Below are positions 9,003 to 16,870 of a stretch of DNA of 34,806 nucleotides, piece by piece. The DNA is from Gammaproteobacteria bacterium. Its GTDB lineage: Bacteria > Pseudomonadota > Gammaproteobacteria > GCA-001735895. The translations under genes and the position numbers were made by a program. A model generated the notes under the pieces. That model was not told where the DNA came from. It was given only the letters and a program-made list of their open reading frames with translations, and did not search any database. The stretch lies in the NCBI GenBank assembly GCA_009937625.1, contig JAACFA010000002.1, positions 1 to 34,806 on the forward strand. The letters are read 5' to 3'. Within the stretch, counting starts at the first letter, position 1, and each line of letters begins with the position of its first letter.

Positions 9003-9565
9003 TTCAGACTTAATCTGGCACCTCTTTTGAAAAAGTGAGGGTCACCGGTTTTGATTGAAGTGCAAACTTTTGATCTAAACCATACGAGGCACTCATCATG
9101 TTGAAAACTATCGAAAAAATCGTTAAGCACAAAGTCGGCCTGTTGAATCTGGCTGAAGAACTTGGAAATGTATCGAAAGCCTGCCGAGTGATGGGCATAT
9201 CCAGAGATACTATTTATCGATACAAATCCGCAGTCGATAATGGTGGGATCGAAATGTTGTTTGAAGCGAACCGCCGCAAGCCAAATCTGAAGAATCGTAT
9301 CGATCCAATGATTGAGCTGACAGTATAGGAATATACCATTGAGTTTCCAGCTCATGGTCAGGTCCGGGCCAGTAATGAGCTGCGTAAACAGGGGGTTTTT
9401 GTATCGCCAACCGGCTTGCGGGGCGTTTGGCTACAACACCAACTGGCCAATTTCAAGGTTCGGCTGAAGGCCCTGGAGGCCAAGGTCGCCGTCAGCAACG
9501 GACTGCTCTTTATCATGGCAAGACCATTTTGTCTGGGATTCGAAGACAACTTTTTCACGTGGTGA
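9003..9565 (+). mobile_element. IS481-type insertion sequence remnant
   Basis: The left end shows CAGACTTAATCTGGCA near 9004-9022, resembling the terminal sequence of this IS group (from memory). The start of the transposase gene follows about 75 bp later. Transposase similarity stops abruptly near 9490, before the DDE catalytic core, and no matching right-hand terminal repeat was seen. This is therefore a truncated, immobile relic at the edge of the glycan cluster. Confidence 0.7.
9098..9490 (+). pseudogene. Truncated IS481-family transposase with internal stop
   Basis: The first 76 codons encode the helix-turn-helix of this transposase family (LAEELGNVSKACRVMGISRDTIYRYK, then RRKPNLKNRIDP). 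An in-frame TAG at 9326-9328 interrupts it. The same frame then continues with family-like sequence (GQVRASNELRKQGVFVSPTG, then LKALEAKVA) until about 9490, after which the reading frame (open to 9565) is unrelated. The DDE catalytic domain is absent. By comparison with intact family members of roughly 300-350 residues, well over half is missing, so it cannot transpose. Similarity was judged by recognition, not by a search. Confidence 0.8.
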
Positions 9566-9641
9566 CCGCCTGCTTTCACCAGTCACCAAATATCAAGTCT
9601 CAGCTCCCAATATTCAGCGCTCGTACGGCCTCAAAAGCTTG

Positions 9642-9775
9642 CCTCACCTTCTGAGGAGGGACAATGCAAAAAGTTCGATATGTGTCCACGATGGGGAGCC
9701 AGAGAAGCCGATTTGAGTTCGCTCAGCCGGCTTTTTCTTTTTTAATCCCCCAGGACGGATAAATCGGTAGTTAAA
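9642..9775 (+). repeat. Dispersed intergenic repeat, copy 2
   Basis: The core 9666-9739 is identical over 74 bp to copy 1. The downstream tail (T-tract, then ATCCCCCAGGACGGAT and ATCGGTA) is shared instead with copy 3. The 5' half is weakly similar and has lost the TTCGCGA stem; it shows a local CCTCA...TGAGG hairpin instead. The hairpin AAGCCG (9705-9710) with CGGCTT (9728-9733) ends in TTTTTCTTTTTT. It lies between plus-strand glycan/IS sequence and minus-strand genes, again a convergent gap. Confidence 0.85.
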
Positions 9776-9861
9776 TCTTCGCTGAAACGCGCGATCATCG
9801 CCGCGATCTGACGCAAACCGGGGCGGCACGAGTTCGAATGCAAGCCCGGGAAATCGATCGC

Positions 9862-10041
9862 TTAATGTCGATTACCTGCGGCTGAACACATGTCCTGGTA
9901 TCGGGGTGACTGCGGCATCACATGGGCGCCTTCGACCAGCAGCGAAGCCCTCTCCGCGACTCCTTTTTCGATGTTGTCACGCATGGCGAGGCGCCGCGGC
10001 ACCTAAAAATGAATCGGTAACGAGGGGTCGTGGTCGGGCAT
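9862..10041 (-). pseudogene. Possible decayed coding remnant
   Basis: On the minus strand one frame reads a protein-like segment (MPDHDPSLPIHF, stop, then VPRRLAMRDNIEKGVAERAS and LLVEGAHVMP) before a TAA at 9862-9864. The in-frame TAG between the two parts and the lack of a credible start suggest a broken gene. The LVEGAHV pattern faintly recalls small P-loop kinases such as 2-phosphoglycerate kinase, but this is only an impression. It could also be chance open sequence. Confidence 0.25.
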
Positions 10042-10060
10042 GAGCGTCAACTGCCCGGTG

Positions 10061-10201
10061 CTAGTTTTTCGGCGACAGGCTCCAGTCCAGCGGCAAGCCC
10101 TGCGCGGACATCAGGATCTGATCCATGCCGTAAAAGAAGGCCAGGGCGATCACGAGCGCCAGAATCCATTTCCGGAGAGCATTCAAGACACTAGATTCCA
10201 C
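10061..10201 (-). CDS. 46-residue single-pass membrane peptide
   Basis: A small ORF starting at GTG 10201 with AAGGTGA seven bases upstream as ribosome binding site. An in-frame TTG at 10186 is an alternative start with a poorer site. The product has one hydrophobic segment, WILALVIALAFFYGMDQIL, about residues 13-31, and a short tail ending LSPKN. It lies 73 bp downstream of the cupredoxin gene on the same strand and may be its operon partner. I do not recognise the family. The clear ribosome binding site, the hydrophobic helix and its place in a respiratory cluster favour a real small protein, perhaps an accessory of the membrane complex, but function is unknown. Confidence 0.55.
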   Translation of the reverse strand: MESSVLNALRKWILALVIALAFFYGMDQILMSAQGLPLDWSLSPKN

Positions 10202-10274
10202 TCGCGATCACCTTGTCAAGTCCCGCCATGGGAATCTTGCCGCTGGTTCTTACCTGCCCGGGTTGACAATTCGG

Positions 10275-11006
10275 TCACAGTTTGAGCTTGATATCCGTGG
10301 TCGTATCGGCGCCGGCCTTGACTTCGACCTGTTGCCTGGTTTCACCGAGCTTTTCGTGCCAGATGGCGAGCGTGTATTTACCCGGCGGAACGTTGCTCAG
10401 GCTAAACTTGCCGTCGGCGTCTGACAGCACGGTATAGGGATTGGCGGCAACCCACCAGGCGCCCCCCATCCAGGAGTGGATATCGCACTTGGCCTTGACC
10501 AGCCCGGCCTTGCGGATTTTCTTGTTGGTTACCTCGAGCTTGGAACCCGGCTGGATTTTCTTGTTGATGTTGTAAATTCCCTTGCTGATCGTGTGGAAAT
10601 TATGACCGACGCTGTCACTGTTTAACACGGTACCGGCCATCTTCGGCTTGATCAGCATGATTCGCGGCGTGAAAGTGCAATTCTTTTGGTCGTAAGTAAA
10701 CTCCTCCTCCGGCATATCCCAGTCTTTGCCGGCGGCGATCTTTTCGATACTGACCACGACGTTCTGGATGCCGCCGCTGCCGTTGACGAGCAGGGCGTTG
10801 GACGGACGGTCGCCCCCGCAGGCCTCGACGTCCTCGTCGACCTTTAGGATTTCCGGTTCGGGGGCGGCGCCGTCATAGGTGATGCTACCACTGATGCCAC
10901 CGCCGTCGCTGACGTCAACGACCTTGTATTTTGCCGCCGCAGCCGGGCCCGCGGCAATTACCGCGAGGCAACCTGCGGTAAGCGTTACCACGCGCAGAAT
11001 TTTCAT
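10275..11006 (-). CDS. Periplasmic cupredoxin-like protein with C-terminal carboxypeptidase-regulatory-like domain
   Basis: 243 residues. A signal peptide (MKILRVVTLTAGCLAVIAAG, cleavage near AAAA at 22-25) sends it to the periplasm. Residues about 110-185 show a blue-copper-like ligand set: H135 or H138 in SVGHNFHT, then C174, H177 and M180 in KCDIHSWMGG, the Cys-x2-His-x2-Met pattern of cupredoxins. Residues 190-243 (YTVLSDADGKFSLSNVPPGK, TLAIWHEKLG) look like a CarboxypepD_reg beta-sandwich. It probably carries electrons or binds copper. The ATG at 11006 follows GGAGG by six bases. The gene lies just downstream of the oxidase/cytochrome genes, with a GTGACA direct repeat 50-66 bp upstream, so it may have its own regulated promoter. 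The copper site is inferred. Confidence 0.8.
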   Translation of the reverse strand: MKILRVVTLTAGCLAVIAAGPAAAAKYKVVDVSDGGGISGSITYDGAAPEPEILKVDEDVEACGGDRPSNALLVNGSGGIQNVVVSIEKIAAGKDWDMPEEEFTYDQKNCTFTPRIMLIKPKMAGTVLNSDSVGHNFHTISKGIYNINKKIQPGSKLEVTNKKIRKAGLVKAKCDIHSWMGGAWWVAANPYTVLSDADGKFSLSNVPPGKYTLAIWHEKLGETRQQVEVKAGADTTTDIKLKL

Positions 11007-11055
11007 GTCATACCTCCAATTATAGATTTGTTATGCAGCATTGTGATCGGTACTA

Positions 11056-11072
11056 GTGACACCTCGGTGACA
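11056..11072 (-). promoter_or_regulatory. GTGACA direct repeat, site A (11-bp period)
   Basis: GTGACA at 11056-11061 and again at 11067-11072, spaced by five bases. It lies 50-66 bp upstream of the cupredoxin start and between that gene and the stop of the triheme cytochrome gene. Read toward the gene it is TGTCAC-N5-TGTCAC. The same arrangement recurs at 16763-16779 (one mismatch) and 29220-29236. The 11-bp direct-repeat geometry suits an OmpR/SARP-type winged-helix dimer. Confidence 0.6.
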
Positions 11073-11083
11073 AATTCCGGGTA

Positions 11084-13519
11084 TCATGCGGTAGATCGAT
11101 CACGCTCGCGCCTCAGATACCAGACGATCCATACTCCGATCAGCAGAACGATCAGGCTGGTCGCCACCGGTGCGCCGAAGACCAGGTTGTAATTGGTGTC
11201 GTGCGGCAGCAACAGCCAGTACCATGGCGTCTGCGTATGCAGTGAACCGACCTCGCCGTTGTTACCGTCCCAGTTGGCGAACGAGACCGGGATGAACTGG
11301 CCCCTGCGAAACACCAGGTCCCCATTGGCGGGCTCACCCTGCGTACCGCGCGGACGCTTGAGCAGTACCCGCCAGCGGCCTTCGCGCCATTCGCCGTGGG
11401 CGAACAGGTCATCGGCGCTGGCGCGCGGTTTCAACTTGGCGTCGGGTCCGGATGCGTCGAACAGCATTGCGCGCGCTGCCGCGGCCGGCTCCACCGAGCC
11501 CGCGTTCCAGTACCAGATAGTGGTGTGATGCTTGGTATCACCGTGGCGGTAGAGCGGTTTTTCGACCGGCGCCGTCGAGTAGGCATCTTCCTGCGGGAAT
11601 TGCAGTGCCAGCGCATCGGAATACATTGTTTCGCTTTGGTCCGGCAATTGCGACATGACTTCGCCGCCGGGAATGCTCTCGGTACGATCGTTGACCTCGA
11701 GCAGAAACGCAATTTCGTCGGAGTTGTACAGCACCCTGACGCTGATCGTATCGTTTAGCGGGGTGAACAGGCGTTCCTGCTTGATGATGTTCGGAAACAG
11801 CCTGAAGGTACTGACCGGGGCTTTAAGCCAGGCTTCGTCGTCGACGCCGGCCGGCAATTCTCCGGCAACCTCGATACCCTGGATCACGCTGCGCTCGCCA
11901 GGCCAGGTCGTGTCCTCGCGCAGCGAATAGGTATAGTTGGCGATATGCCAGCGATCCTCGAGCGTGATCGCATCTTCCTCGCCCTCGTCGACCGCGCGGT
12001 GCGACGGCATTGGCGTGCCACGGATTCCGATCGATACCCGCTGGTAAATATTGCGAATCGTGGCCTCGCGCTGCGCCTCGTCGACGGCGGCGCGGTCGGT
12101 ACCCGACGAGGTTTCGGTCGCACGCCAGGTCCAGGGCTTGGTCAGGTCTCGTGGCCAGATGCGATAACCCCAGTCGTCCTCGAGAAACTCGCCCGAGGTG
12201 AGATTACCGCGACCGCGCTCACCGTGGCATTTGCGGCAGTTTTCGTCGAAAACCTCCTTGCCTCGGGAAACCGATTCTTCCGAGTAAGCCACCTGCCCGG
12301 TCGTGGATTCCTCGTCGGTAATCACCAGCATCTCCTTGAGGTAGCGCCCCTCGTCGTCGAAATCCTCGTCCTCGGCTTCCTCCGGCGCCCAGATGGCGGT
12401 GGTATCGAAGCGCTTGATAAGCTGTACCAGGCCGTCGATTTGCTGGTCACTGAAAATCCGCGACCAGCCTGGCATGCTGGTGCCCTCGAGTCCGACCTTG
12501 ATCGTGTTGAACAGGTCTTCGTCCCGTGGGGCCAGATCGCCAGGCGAGGTTTTGTATTTCCATAGTCCGGCGGTGAAATCGCGCGGTCGCGGGTATACAA
12601 AATCGGCCGCGGGGCCGTCGCCGGCTCCGGTCTCGCCGTGGCAGACGGCGCAACGTAGTTGATAAAGCTCCTCGCTGCTCATTTTGGCGCGAATTGCGGC
12701 AACCTGATCTTTCATGCCGGTGACCGCCTTCGAGATCTCGGCATCCCACATGCGCGGCACCTGGCCGACATAGTCGAACAGAAAGGTAATGACATTCCAG
12801 ACTTCTTCCTCATTCAGCATTTCGTGCCAGACCGGCATCGCCGAGTTCCACGGCATGCCTCCCGTGGGCAGGCCTGGCCCGCCCGTGGTAATGCGCCAGA
12901 ACAGGAACGACTCCTGCAACTGGGCGATGGTGCCGACATCACCGAAATCGGTCGGCAACGGATCCAGCGCACTGGCGAAATGTCCCTTGCCATCGAGTTG
13001 ATCGCCATGGCAGTAAAAACAGTTGCCGTAGTAAATCTCGCTGCCCGCCGTTACCGCCTTGCGGTAAGCTTCCCAGGCGCTGTCCTCGTTCTTGCCGAGC
13101 AGTTCCAGCACCTGCATGCGCACCGGGTTCTCCAGCGTACCCAGATCGAAGCTTTTGCCGTAGACCTTGATCGACGCCGGCGGCGACGGATGGACCTGTC
13201 GTAGTTCCAGGGGTTTGTCGAACGATGGCCTGACGCCGTCATAAACCGCATAAGCGGCCAACAGCGAAACGATAACCAGCAGCGGCCAGCGCAACAGCGC
13301 CTTGTTGTCATCACGCAAGGTGTTGACGATCGGCGACTTGAATTCCGCCCAGCGATCCTCGTCACTGGAGAAGTACAAAAACAGTCCGGTCACGACGATG
13401 ATCGAATAGGTAATCATCAGCGAGCGCGGCAGGAATGGCGGGAAGGCGAACGAAAACAGCAACCAGGCGCCTACGAGCACCAGAACCGCCTGCCAGAAAG
13501 CGGGGATTCGAATGCTCAC
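11084..13519 (-). CDS. Membrane triheme cytochrome c with C-terminal ethylbenzene-dehydrogenase-like heme b (DOMON-type) domain
   Basis: 811 residues. Three N-terminal hydrophobic segments (about 10-27, 33-50, 77-94) anchor it. Three CxxCH heme c sites follow at C167-H171, C290-H294 and C428-H432. Residues about 545-780 resemble the EB_dh/DOMON beta-sandwich that binds heme b in ethylbenzene dehydrogenase gamma-like subunits. A C-terminal helix (about 783-803, SLIVLLIGVWIVWYL) ends in RRERDR, likely cytoplasmic. The GTG start at 13519 overlaps the previous stop (GTGA) and suits translational coupling. The protein probably passes electrons between the membrane oxidase and periplasmic carriers. 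The heme b role is inferred from fold resemblance. Confidence 0.85.
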   Translation of the reverse strand: MSIRIPAFWQAVLVLVGAWLLFSFAFPPFLPRSLMITYSIIVVTGLFLYFSSDEDRWAEFKSPIVNTLRDDNKALLRWPLLVIVSLLAAYAVYDGVRPSFDKPLELRQVHPSPPASIKVYGKSFDLGTLENPVRMQVLELLGKNEDSAWEAYRKAVTAGSEIYYGNCFYCHGDQLDGKGHFASALDPLPTDFGDVGTIAQLQESFLFWRITTGGPGLPTGGMPWNSAMPVWHEMLNEEEVWNVITFLFDYVGQVPRMWDAEISKAVTGMKDQVAAIRAKMSSEELYQLRCAVCHGETGAGDGPAADFVYPRPRDFTAGLWKYKTSPGDLAPRDEDLFNTIKVGLEGTSMPGWSRIFSDQQIDGLVQLIKRFDTTAIWAPEEAEDEDFDDEGRYLKEMLVITDEESTTGQVAYSEESVSRGKEVFDENCRKCHGERGRGNLTSGEFLEDDWGYRIWPRDLTKPWTWRATETSSGTDRAAVDEAQREATIRNIYQRVSIGIRGTPMPSHRAVDEGEEDAITLEDRWHIANYTYSLREDTTWPGERSVIQGIEVAGELPAGVDDEAWLKAPVSTFRLFPNIIKQERLFTPLNDTISVRVLYNSDEIAFLLEVNDRTESIPGGEVMSQLPDQSETMYSDALALQFPQEDAYSTAPVEKPLYRHGDTKHHTTIWYWNAGSVEPAAAARAMLFDASGPDAKLKPRASADDLFAHGEWREGRWRVLLKRPRGTQGEPANGDLVFRRGQFIPVSFANWDGNNGEVGSLHTQTPWYWLLLPHDTNYNLVFGAPVATSLIVLLIGVWIVWYLRRERDRSTA

Positions 13520-14337
13520 TGCTCGCTGCCGTCCTGCTGTGCCAGGAACTGGACGACCAGGTTCAATTCCGCCAGGGCCATGTTCGGAAATTCAGGCATG
13601 ATCGGTGGAAACCCCGGAGCGATTTCCGCCTTCGGATCGACGATACTGGTGCGGATCTGTTCCACGCTCAGGCGTTTACCGACATCCCTGAGACTCGGCC
13701 CCACGGGCGACTCCGACTGCAGCACCGAGTGACAGGCGGCGCAACCGAACTTGGCGAGCGCTTCCTCGGCGTTTTGCGCCAGCGCCGGCGGTGTGGCTGC
13801 ACCCTCCCCGGATTCGACCGCCGGCGCGTCGTCGCCGCTGGGCAGAGCGACGGTTACCGGGTTGCCGTCCTTTTGCTGCATGAAAGCGATAATCGCATCC
13901 ATCTCGACTGCCGACAGTTGAATCGGCGGCTGGTCGACCGCCGGCATCGGCGATTCGGTATCGTTGGTTCCCTTTTTGCCGAATCCCTCGACGACATAGG
14001 CGCTGGGCTCGACCATCGACTCACGCAGATAAGTCTCGGCATCGCCGGCCTGGCCCTGGTAGCCCTCGTCGGCCATGCGCTCGAGCGACACCGACACGAC
14101 GTTGTAAGTCAGCAGGTCGGGTGCGCGGCCGAGGTTGTTGTGGCACAGGGTACAAGTGCCCTTGCCGCGATAAAGCTTTTCGCCCATCGCGACAAAATCG
14201 TCCATCGTCAGTTCTCCGAGATTGACTTCCTCTTCCTCGGGCGCCTCGCCCCTGACCTGCGGCAGCACGTAAGTGACCGACGCGAACACCAGGATCAGCG
14301 CGATACTAAAGCCGAGCGCCTTGAACAAGGCCGTCAT
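13516..14337 (-). CDS. Membrane-anchored diheme cytochrome c
   Basis: 273 residues. One N-terminal membrane segment (about 6-26, ALGFSIALILVFASVTYVL) is followed by two cytochrome c domains: CTLCH at C62-H66 and CAACH at C199-H203, joined by an Ala/Pro/Glu-rich linker (about 160-190). Candidate distal methionines include those in SPMPAVDQ and IMPEFPNM. It starts by an ATGA overlap with the bd-like oxidase gene and its stop overlaps the triheme gene, so the three are translationally coupled. This placement fits the direct electron donor to the oxidase. Complete. Confidence 0.9.
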   Translation of the reverse strand: MTALFKALGFSIALILVFASVTYVLPQVRGEAPEEEEVNLGELTMDDFVAMGEKLYRGKGTCTLCHNNLGRAPDLLTYNVVSVSLERMADEGYQGQAGDAETYLRESMVEPSAYVVEGFGKKGTNDTESPMPAVDQPPIQLSAVEMDAIIAFMQQKDGNPVTVALPSGDDAPAVESGEGAATPPALAQNAEEALAKFGCAACHSVLQSESPVGPSLRDVGKRLSVEQIRTSIVDPKAEIAPGFPPIMPEFPNMALAELNLVVQFLAQQDGSEQ

Positions 14338-16217
14338 TGCGCACCCCCGGCCGTTGCGGCCTGCCCCTCGGTTGCGGGCGGAACCTGCCTGGTACCGCTC
14401 AGGTTCGCGATCCAGAAGATGAACAGCACGAAGATCAGAAACAACAGCGTAATGCCGGTGACCATGTTACCGACCGTGGCCAGTTCGGGAATGAAGTTAT
14501 CCGGCGAATTGTCCTTCATGACCGCGTAGACATGCCAATGAGTGCGCACCGACGAACGGATGTAACCCATTAGCGCCATCAACCAGGTGAACGCTATCGG
14601 CAGCGCAAACAGCGCGTATTGCGAACGGTTGGAAACCTTACCCCAGTATACCGGCAACTTTTTCGCCCCCTTGAACATCAGCGTGTCGATGACAACACCG
14701 GACACGATAACGACGACGGTCGACATGACCTGCAACACGCTCGAACCGACCTTGTAGACGGTGTTGGTGAAGTAACCGTAGTAAACGCCGGCGAAGACGA
14801 TGTTGGCACAGGCGACGACGTATATCGCGATCATCAGCGCGTTGCCCCAGTCCTTCCAGGCGACCGTGATTTCCCTGTCCGCGCGGCGGTAAAGCTGGAA
14901 CGACAGGAAGGTCATCACCAGCATCAGGAAAACAGCGATATTCTTCGCCGGCATGATGCCGAGCGGGCCCAGCACGGCGTGATGGCCACCGCCGAGCCGG
15001 GCGAGTTCGCTGCCGGTGTAGATCACGTTGTGCGGCGTGACCCAGACGAGGAAACCGAGGATTAGTACCAGCGCGATATACTTGACCAGCCAGCGGTAAC
15101 GCTCACCGCCCTCGGTGCGGGCCATGCCGTTCCACAGGTAATAATTGGCTGCCAGCAGGATGGTGCAGATCAGCACGGCCTGGATCACGAACAGCCACGC
15201 CAGGATGCCGCCCATCGCCAGGATCCCCATTTGCTGCGAGTAGGCGTAGACTTCCGCCATCAGCCAGTAACCGGCGAACGGCAACGGTAAAAAGGCGAGG
15301 ATGGCGACAAAGTTCGAGGTATAACCCATCCAGTCGTAATGCGCCTTTTCCGCCGCGGTTTTCGCGGCGAGAAATTTGAACGCGGCGTAGGCGCCGACGA
15401 CGGCGCCGCCAAAGGCGATGTTGGCGAGGAAGCGATGCAGGTTGAGCGGGTTCCATAACGGGCCCTTCATGATTTCCCACAGGTTGCCGGTTATCGCGCC
15501 GGTGGCTGGATCGATGCCCGATGGCGCCATCATGAACGTCGACCAGGAGTTCGCGACCACCAGCAATGTCGTGCCGACGCCATTCAGCAACAGCCCCAGC
15601 GTCAGGTGCAGCCACTTGCGATTGCCGTAACGCAACGCGTCCCAGCCATAATAATAAATGTACAGCAGCATGCTTTCGAGGAAGAACAGTAGTGCGTAGA
15701 TCAATACCTGCGAGCCAAAGGCACGCATCATGTAGGACATGAAATCGGGATAAAGCAGGAATAGCGACAACGCCAGCGTGCCGCCGAACAGCGCAGTGAT
15801 CGCGTAGGCCGTCAGGCTCACTTTCATGAATTCGTGCGCCATGTCGTCGTAACGGTCGTCCCTGGTGTAGAAACCGATAAACTCGATCACCAGCACGAAT
15901 ATCGGCACGGCCAGCACCAGCGCGCCGAAGAACAGGTGCATTTGGGCGAACACCCAGACGATGCCACGGCTGCTGGTGCCGATATCGGGATAATCTCCAC
16001 GATTGAGTCGCGGCGCGGGTTCCAGTTCGGCTTCGCTAGCCGCCTCATCGCCCCCCATCATGGCGGTGCCGGGTTCCATGCCGTGACTGTCGGCAGCGAT
16101 CGGTGGTGAGTGGCCAACAGCATAAAGCGCGATCAACAAAATCACCAGCAGTGGCAGCAGCCTGCGACAGGCCGACATCGCCGACCCGCAGAACTCGTTT
16201 TTACACTGGCTCGACAT
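14334..16217 (-). CDS. Cytochrome bd-like oxidase subunit I (CydA superfamily, no CydB, no long Q-loop)
   Basis: 627 residues with many membrane helices. CydA-like features: H94 in VFAQMHLFFGAL (equivalent to the N-terminal heme ligand), the FFLES stretch with E181 followed by a YGWDALRYGN segment, VANSW, and H261 in NPLNLHRFLAN, matching the heme b558 histidine region. The GDESG-containing quinol loop of CydA is not recognisable (replaced by PFAGYWLMAEVY), and no CydB gene is nearby. The two flanking cytochromes c suggest electrons come from cytochrome c rather than quinol, as proposed for the OR-C/OR-N branches of the bd superfamily. An N-terminal extension with a hydrophobic segment (20-36) precedes the core. 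The substrate (oxygen, NO or other) is not decidable here. Confidence 0.82.
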   Translation of the reverse strand: MSSQCKNEFCGSAMSACRRLLPLLVILLIALYAVGHSPPIAADSHGMEPGTAMMGGDEAASEAELEPAPRLNRGDYPDIGTSSRGIVWVFAQMHLFFGALVLAVPIFVLVIEFIGFYTRDDRYDDMAHEFMKVSLTAYAITALFGGTLALSLFLLYPDFMSYMMRAFGSQVLIYALLFFLESMLLYIYYYGWDALRYGNRKWLHLTLGLLLNGVGTTLLVVANSWSTFMMAPSGIDPATGAITGNLWEIMKGPLWNPLNLHRFLANIAFGGAVVGAYAAFKFLAAKTAAEKAHYDWMGYTSNFVAILAFLPLPFAGYWLMAEVYAYSQQMGILAMGGILAWLFVIQAVLICTILLAANYYLWNGMARTEGGERYRWLVKYIALVLILGFLVWVTPHNVIYTGSELARLGGGHHAVLGPLGIMPAKNIAVFLMLVMTFLSFQLYRRADREITVAWKDWGNALMIAIYVVACANIVFAGVYYGYFTNTVYKVGSSVLQVMSTVVVIVSGVVIDTLMFKGAKKLPVYWGKVSNRSQYALFALPIAFTWLMALMGYIRSSVRTHWHVYAVMKDNSPDNFIPELATVGNMVTGITLLFLIFVLFIFWIANLSGTRQVPPATEGQAATAGGAQ

Positions 16218-16223
16218 CGGCGA

Positions 16224-16382
16224 CTACCCGTGATGTATCTCGACGCCGCCGGAATAAATCAGCAGCCACCAGAAAAAGACCAGCGATGCGACCAGGGTGG
16301 CGAAAAACAGCAGGCTGCCCCAGTTGGATTTGAGCCGGTCGAGTGTGCTTCTCGAGGTGTCTGTTTCCGGTTCGATCGTCAT
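16224..16382 (-). CDS. 52-residue single-pass membrane peptide preceding the bd-like oxidase
   Basis: ATG at 16382, TAG at 16224-16226, then only six bases to the oxidase ATG. The product has a charged N-terminus (MTIEPETDTSRSTLDRLKS), one strongly hydrophobic helix at about 23-43 (SLLFFATLVASLVFFWWLLI) and the tail YSGGVEIHHG with two histidines. The position and topology recall the small helper subunits of bd oxidases (CydX/CydS) and of cbb3 oxidases, although no sequence similarity to them is claimed. It is probably co-translated with subunit I and could stabilise its hemes. Being short, it would be missed by length cut-offs. Confidence 0.75.
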   Translation of the reverse strand: MTIEPETDTSRSTLDRLKSNWGSLLFFATLVASLVFFWWLLIYSGGVEIHHG

Positions 16383-16430
16383 CGGTTGCCTCGGGCGAGC
16401 ACAATAATGCGCGGTTGTGAATGGATGAAA

Positions 16431-16703
16431 TCAGTCATCGCGTTTTATTGGGTTGGGTTTTTTGTTGTCGCCGGGGTCGTGTTTTTTCAACTCGACCACC
16501 TTGTCCGGGAAATCGATGAAATCAGTGTCGGAGATACCGCTCACCTGCTCCATGAATTCGGACATTTCCCCCAGGTCCTGGAAATAGGCTTCTTCCTGCC
16601 CCTGAATATGCTGGATATGACCGCGCCAGGTTGGATCTTTGTCACCGGCCTGCTCAAGCCAGATCCGGGCCACGAACGACTGCAATATTTGTGATCTTGC
16701 CAT
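16431..16703 (-). CDS. Small conserved-looking protein of unknown function, first gene of the oxidase operon
   Basis: 90 residues from ATG 16703. An upstream in-frame start at 16790 would add 29 residues but would place the GTGACA operator (16763-16779) inside the gene, so the shorter form is preferred; neither start has a strong ribosome site. The protein is soluble and mostly helical by appearance, with Trp/Gln-rich segments (ARIWLEQ, WRGHIQHIQGQEEAY) and a charged Lys/Pro tail. There are no cysteines and no signal peptide. I do not recognise the family. It stands 48 bp before the membrane peptide and is likely co-transcribed with the oxidase genes. Confidence 0.6.
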   Translation of the reverse strand: MARSQILQSFVARIWLEQAGDKDPTWRGHIQHIQGQEEAYFQDLGEMSEFMEQVSGISDTDFIDFPDKVVELKKHDPGDNKKPNPIKRDD

Positions 16704-16762
16704 CAAAGCCAAACCAATCGATCCCACGAATTGTTGAATTGATGCCCTTAAACCACGTGGCG

Positions 16763-16779
16763 GTGACAATCTGGTAACA
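16763..16779 (-). promoter_or_regulatory. GTGACA/GTAACA direct repeat, site B
   Basis: GTGACA at 16763-16768 and GTAACA at 16774-16779, 11 bp apart, one mismatch from site A. It lies 60-76 bp upstream of the preferred start of the first oxidase-operon gene, in the gap behind the PAS/SARP regulator gene. A single extra TGTCAC at 16798-16803 lies nearby in the opposite orientation. Confidence 0.55.
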
Positions 16780-16870
16780 AAGGCAGGCAAACTATCGTGT
16801 CACATGACTCCGACAGTAGACCTGGCCGCAGGCGAAACTCACCTGCGGGATAATCGGCAGGCAGGGGTGA

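Noticed and set aside
11014-11026. TATAAT-like hexamer upstream of the cupredoxin gene
   Set aside because: It directly abuts the GGAGG ribosome site, which would leave the ribosome site upstream of the transcription start; not a credible -10.
11945-12565. 206-codon plus-strand ORF opposite the triheme cytochrome gene
   Set aside because: It is antisense to strongly supported coding sequence with three CxxCH motifs; open frames opposite GC-rich genes are expected.
13435-14529. 364-codon plus-strand ORF opposite the diheme cytochrome gene
   Set aside because: Antisense to a clear cytochrome c gene and its overlaps; no recognisable domain.
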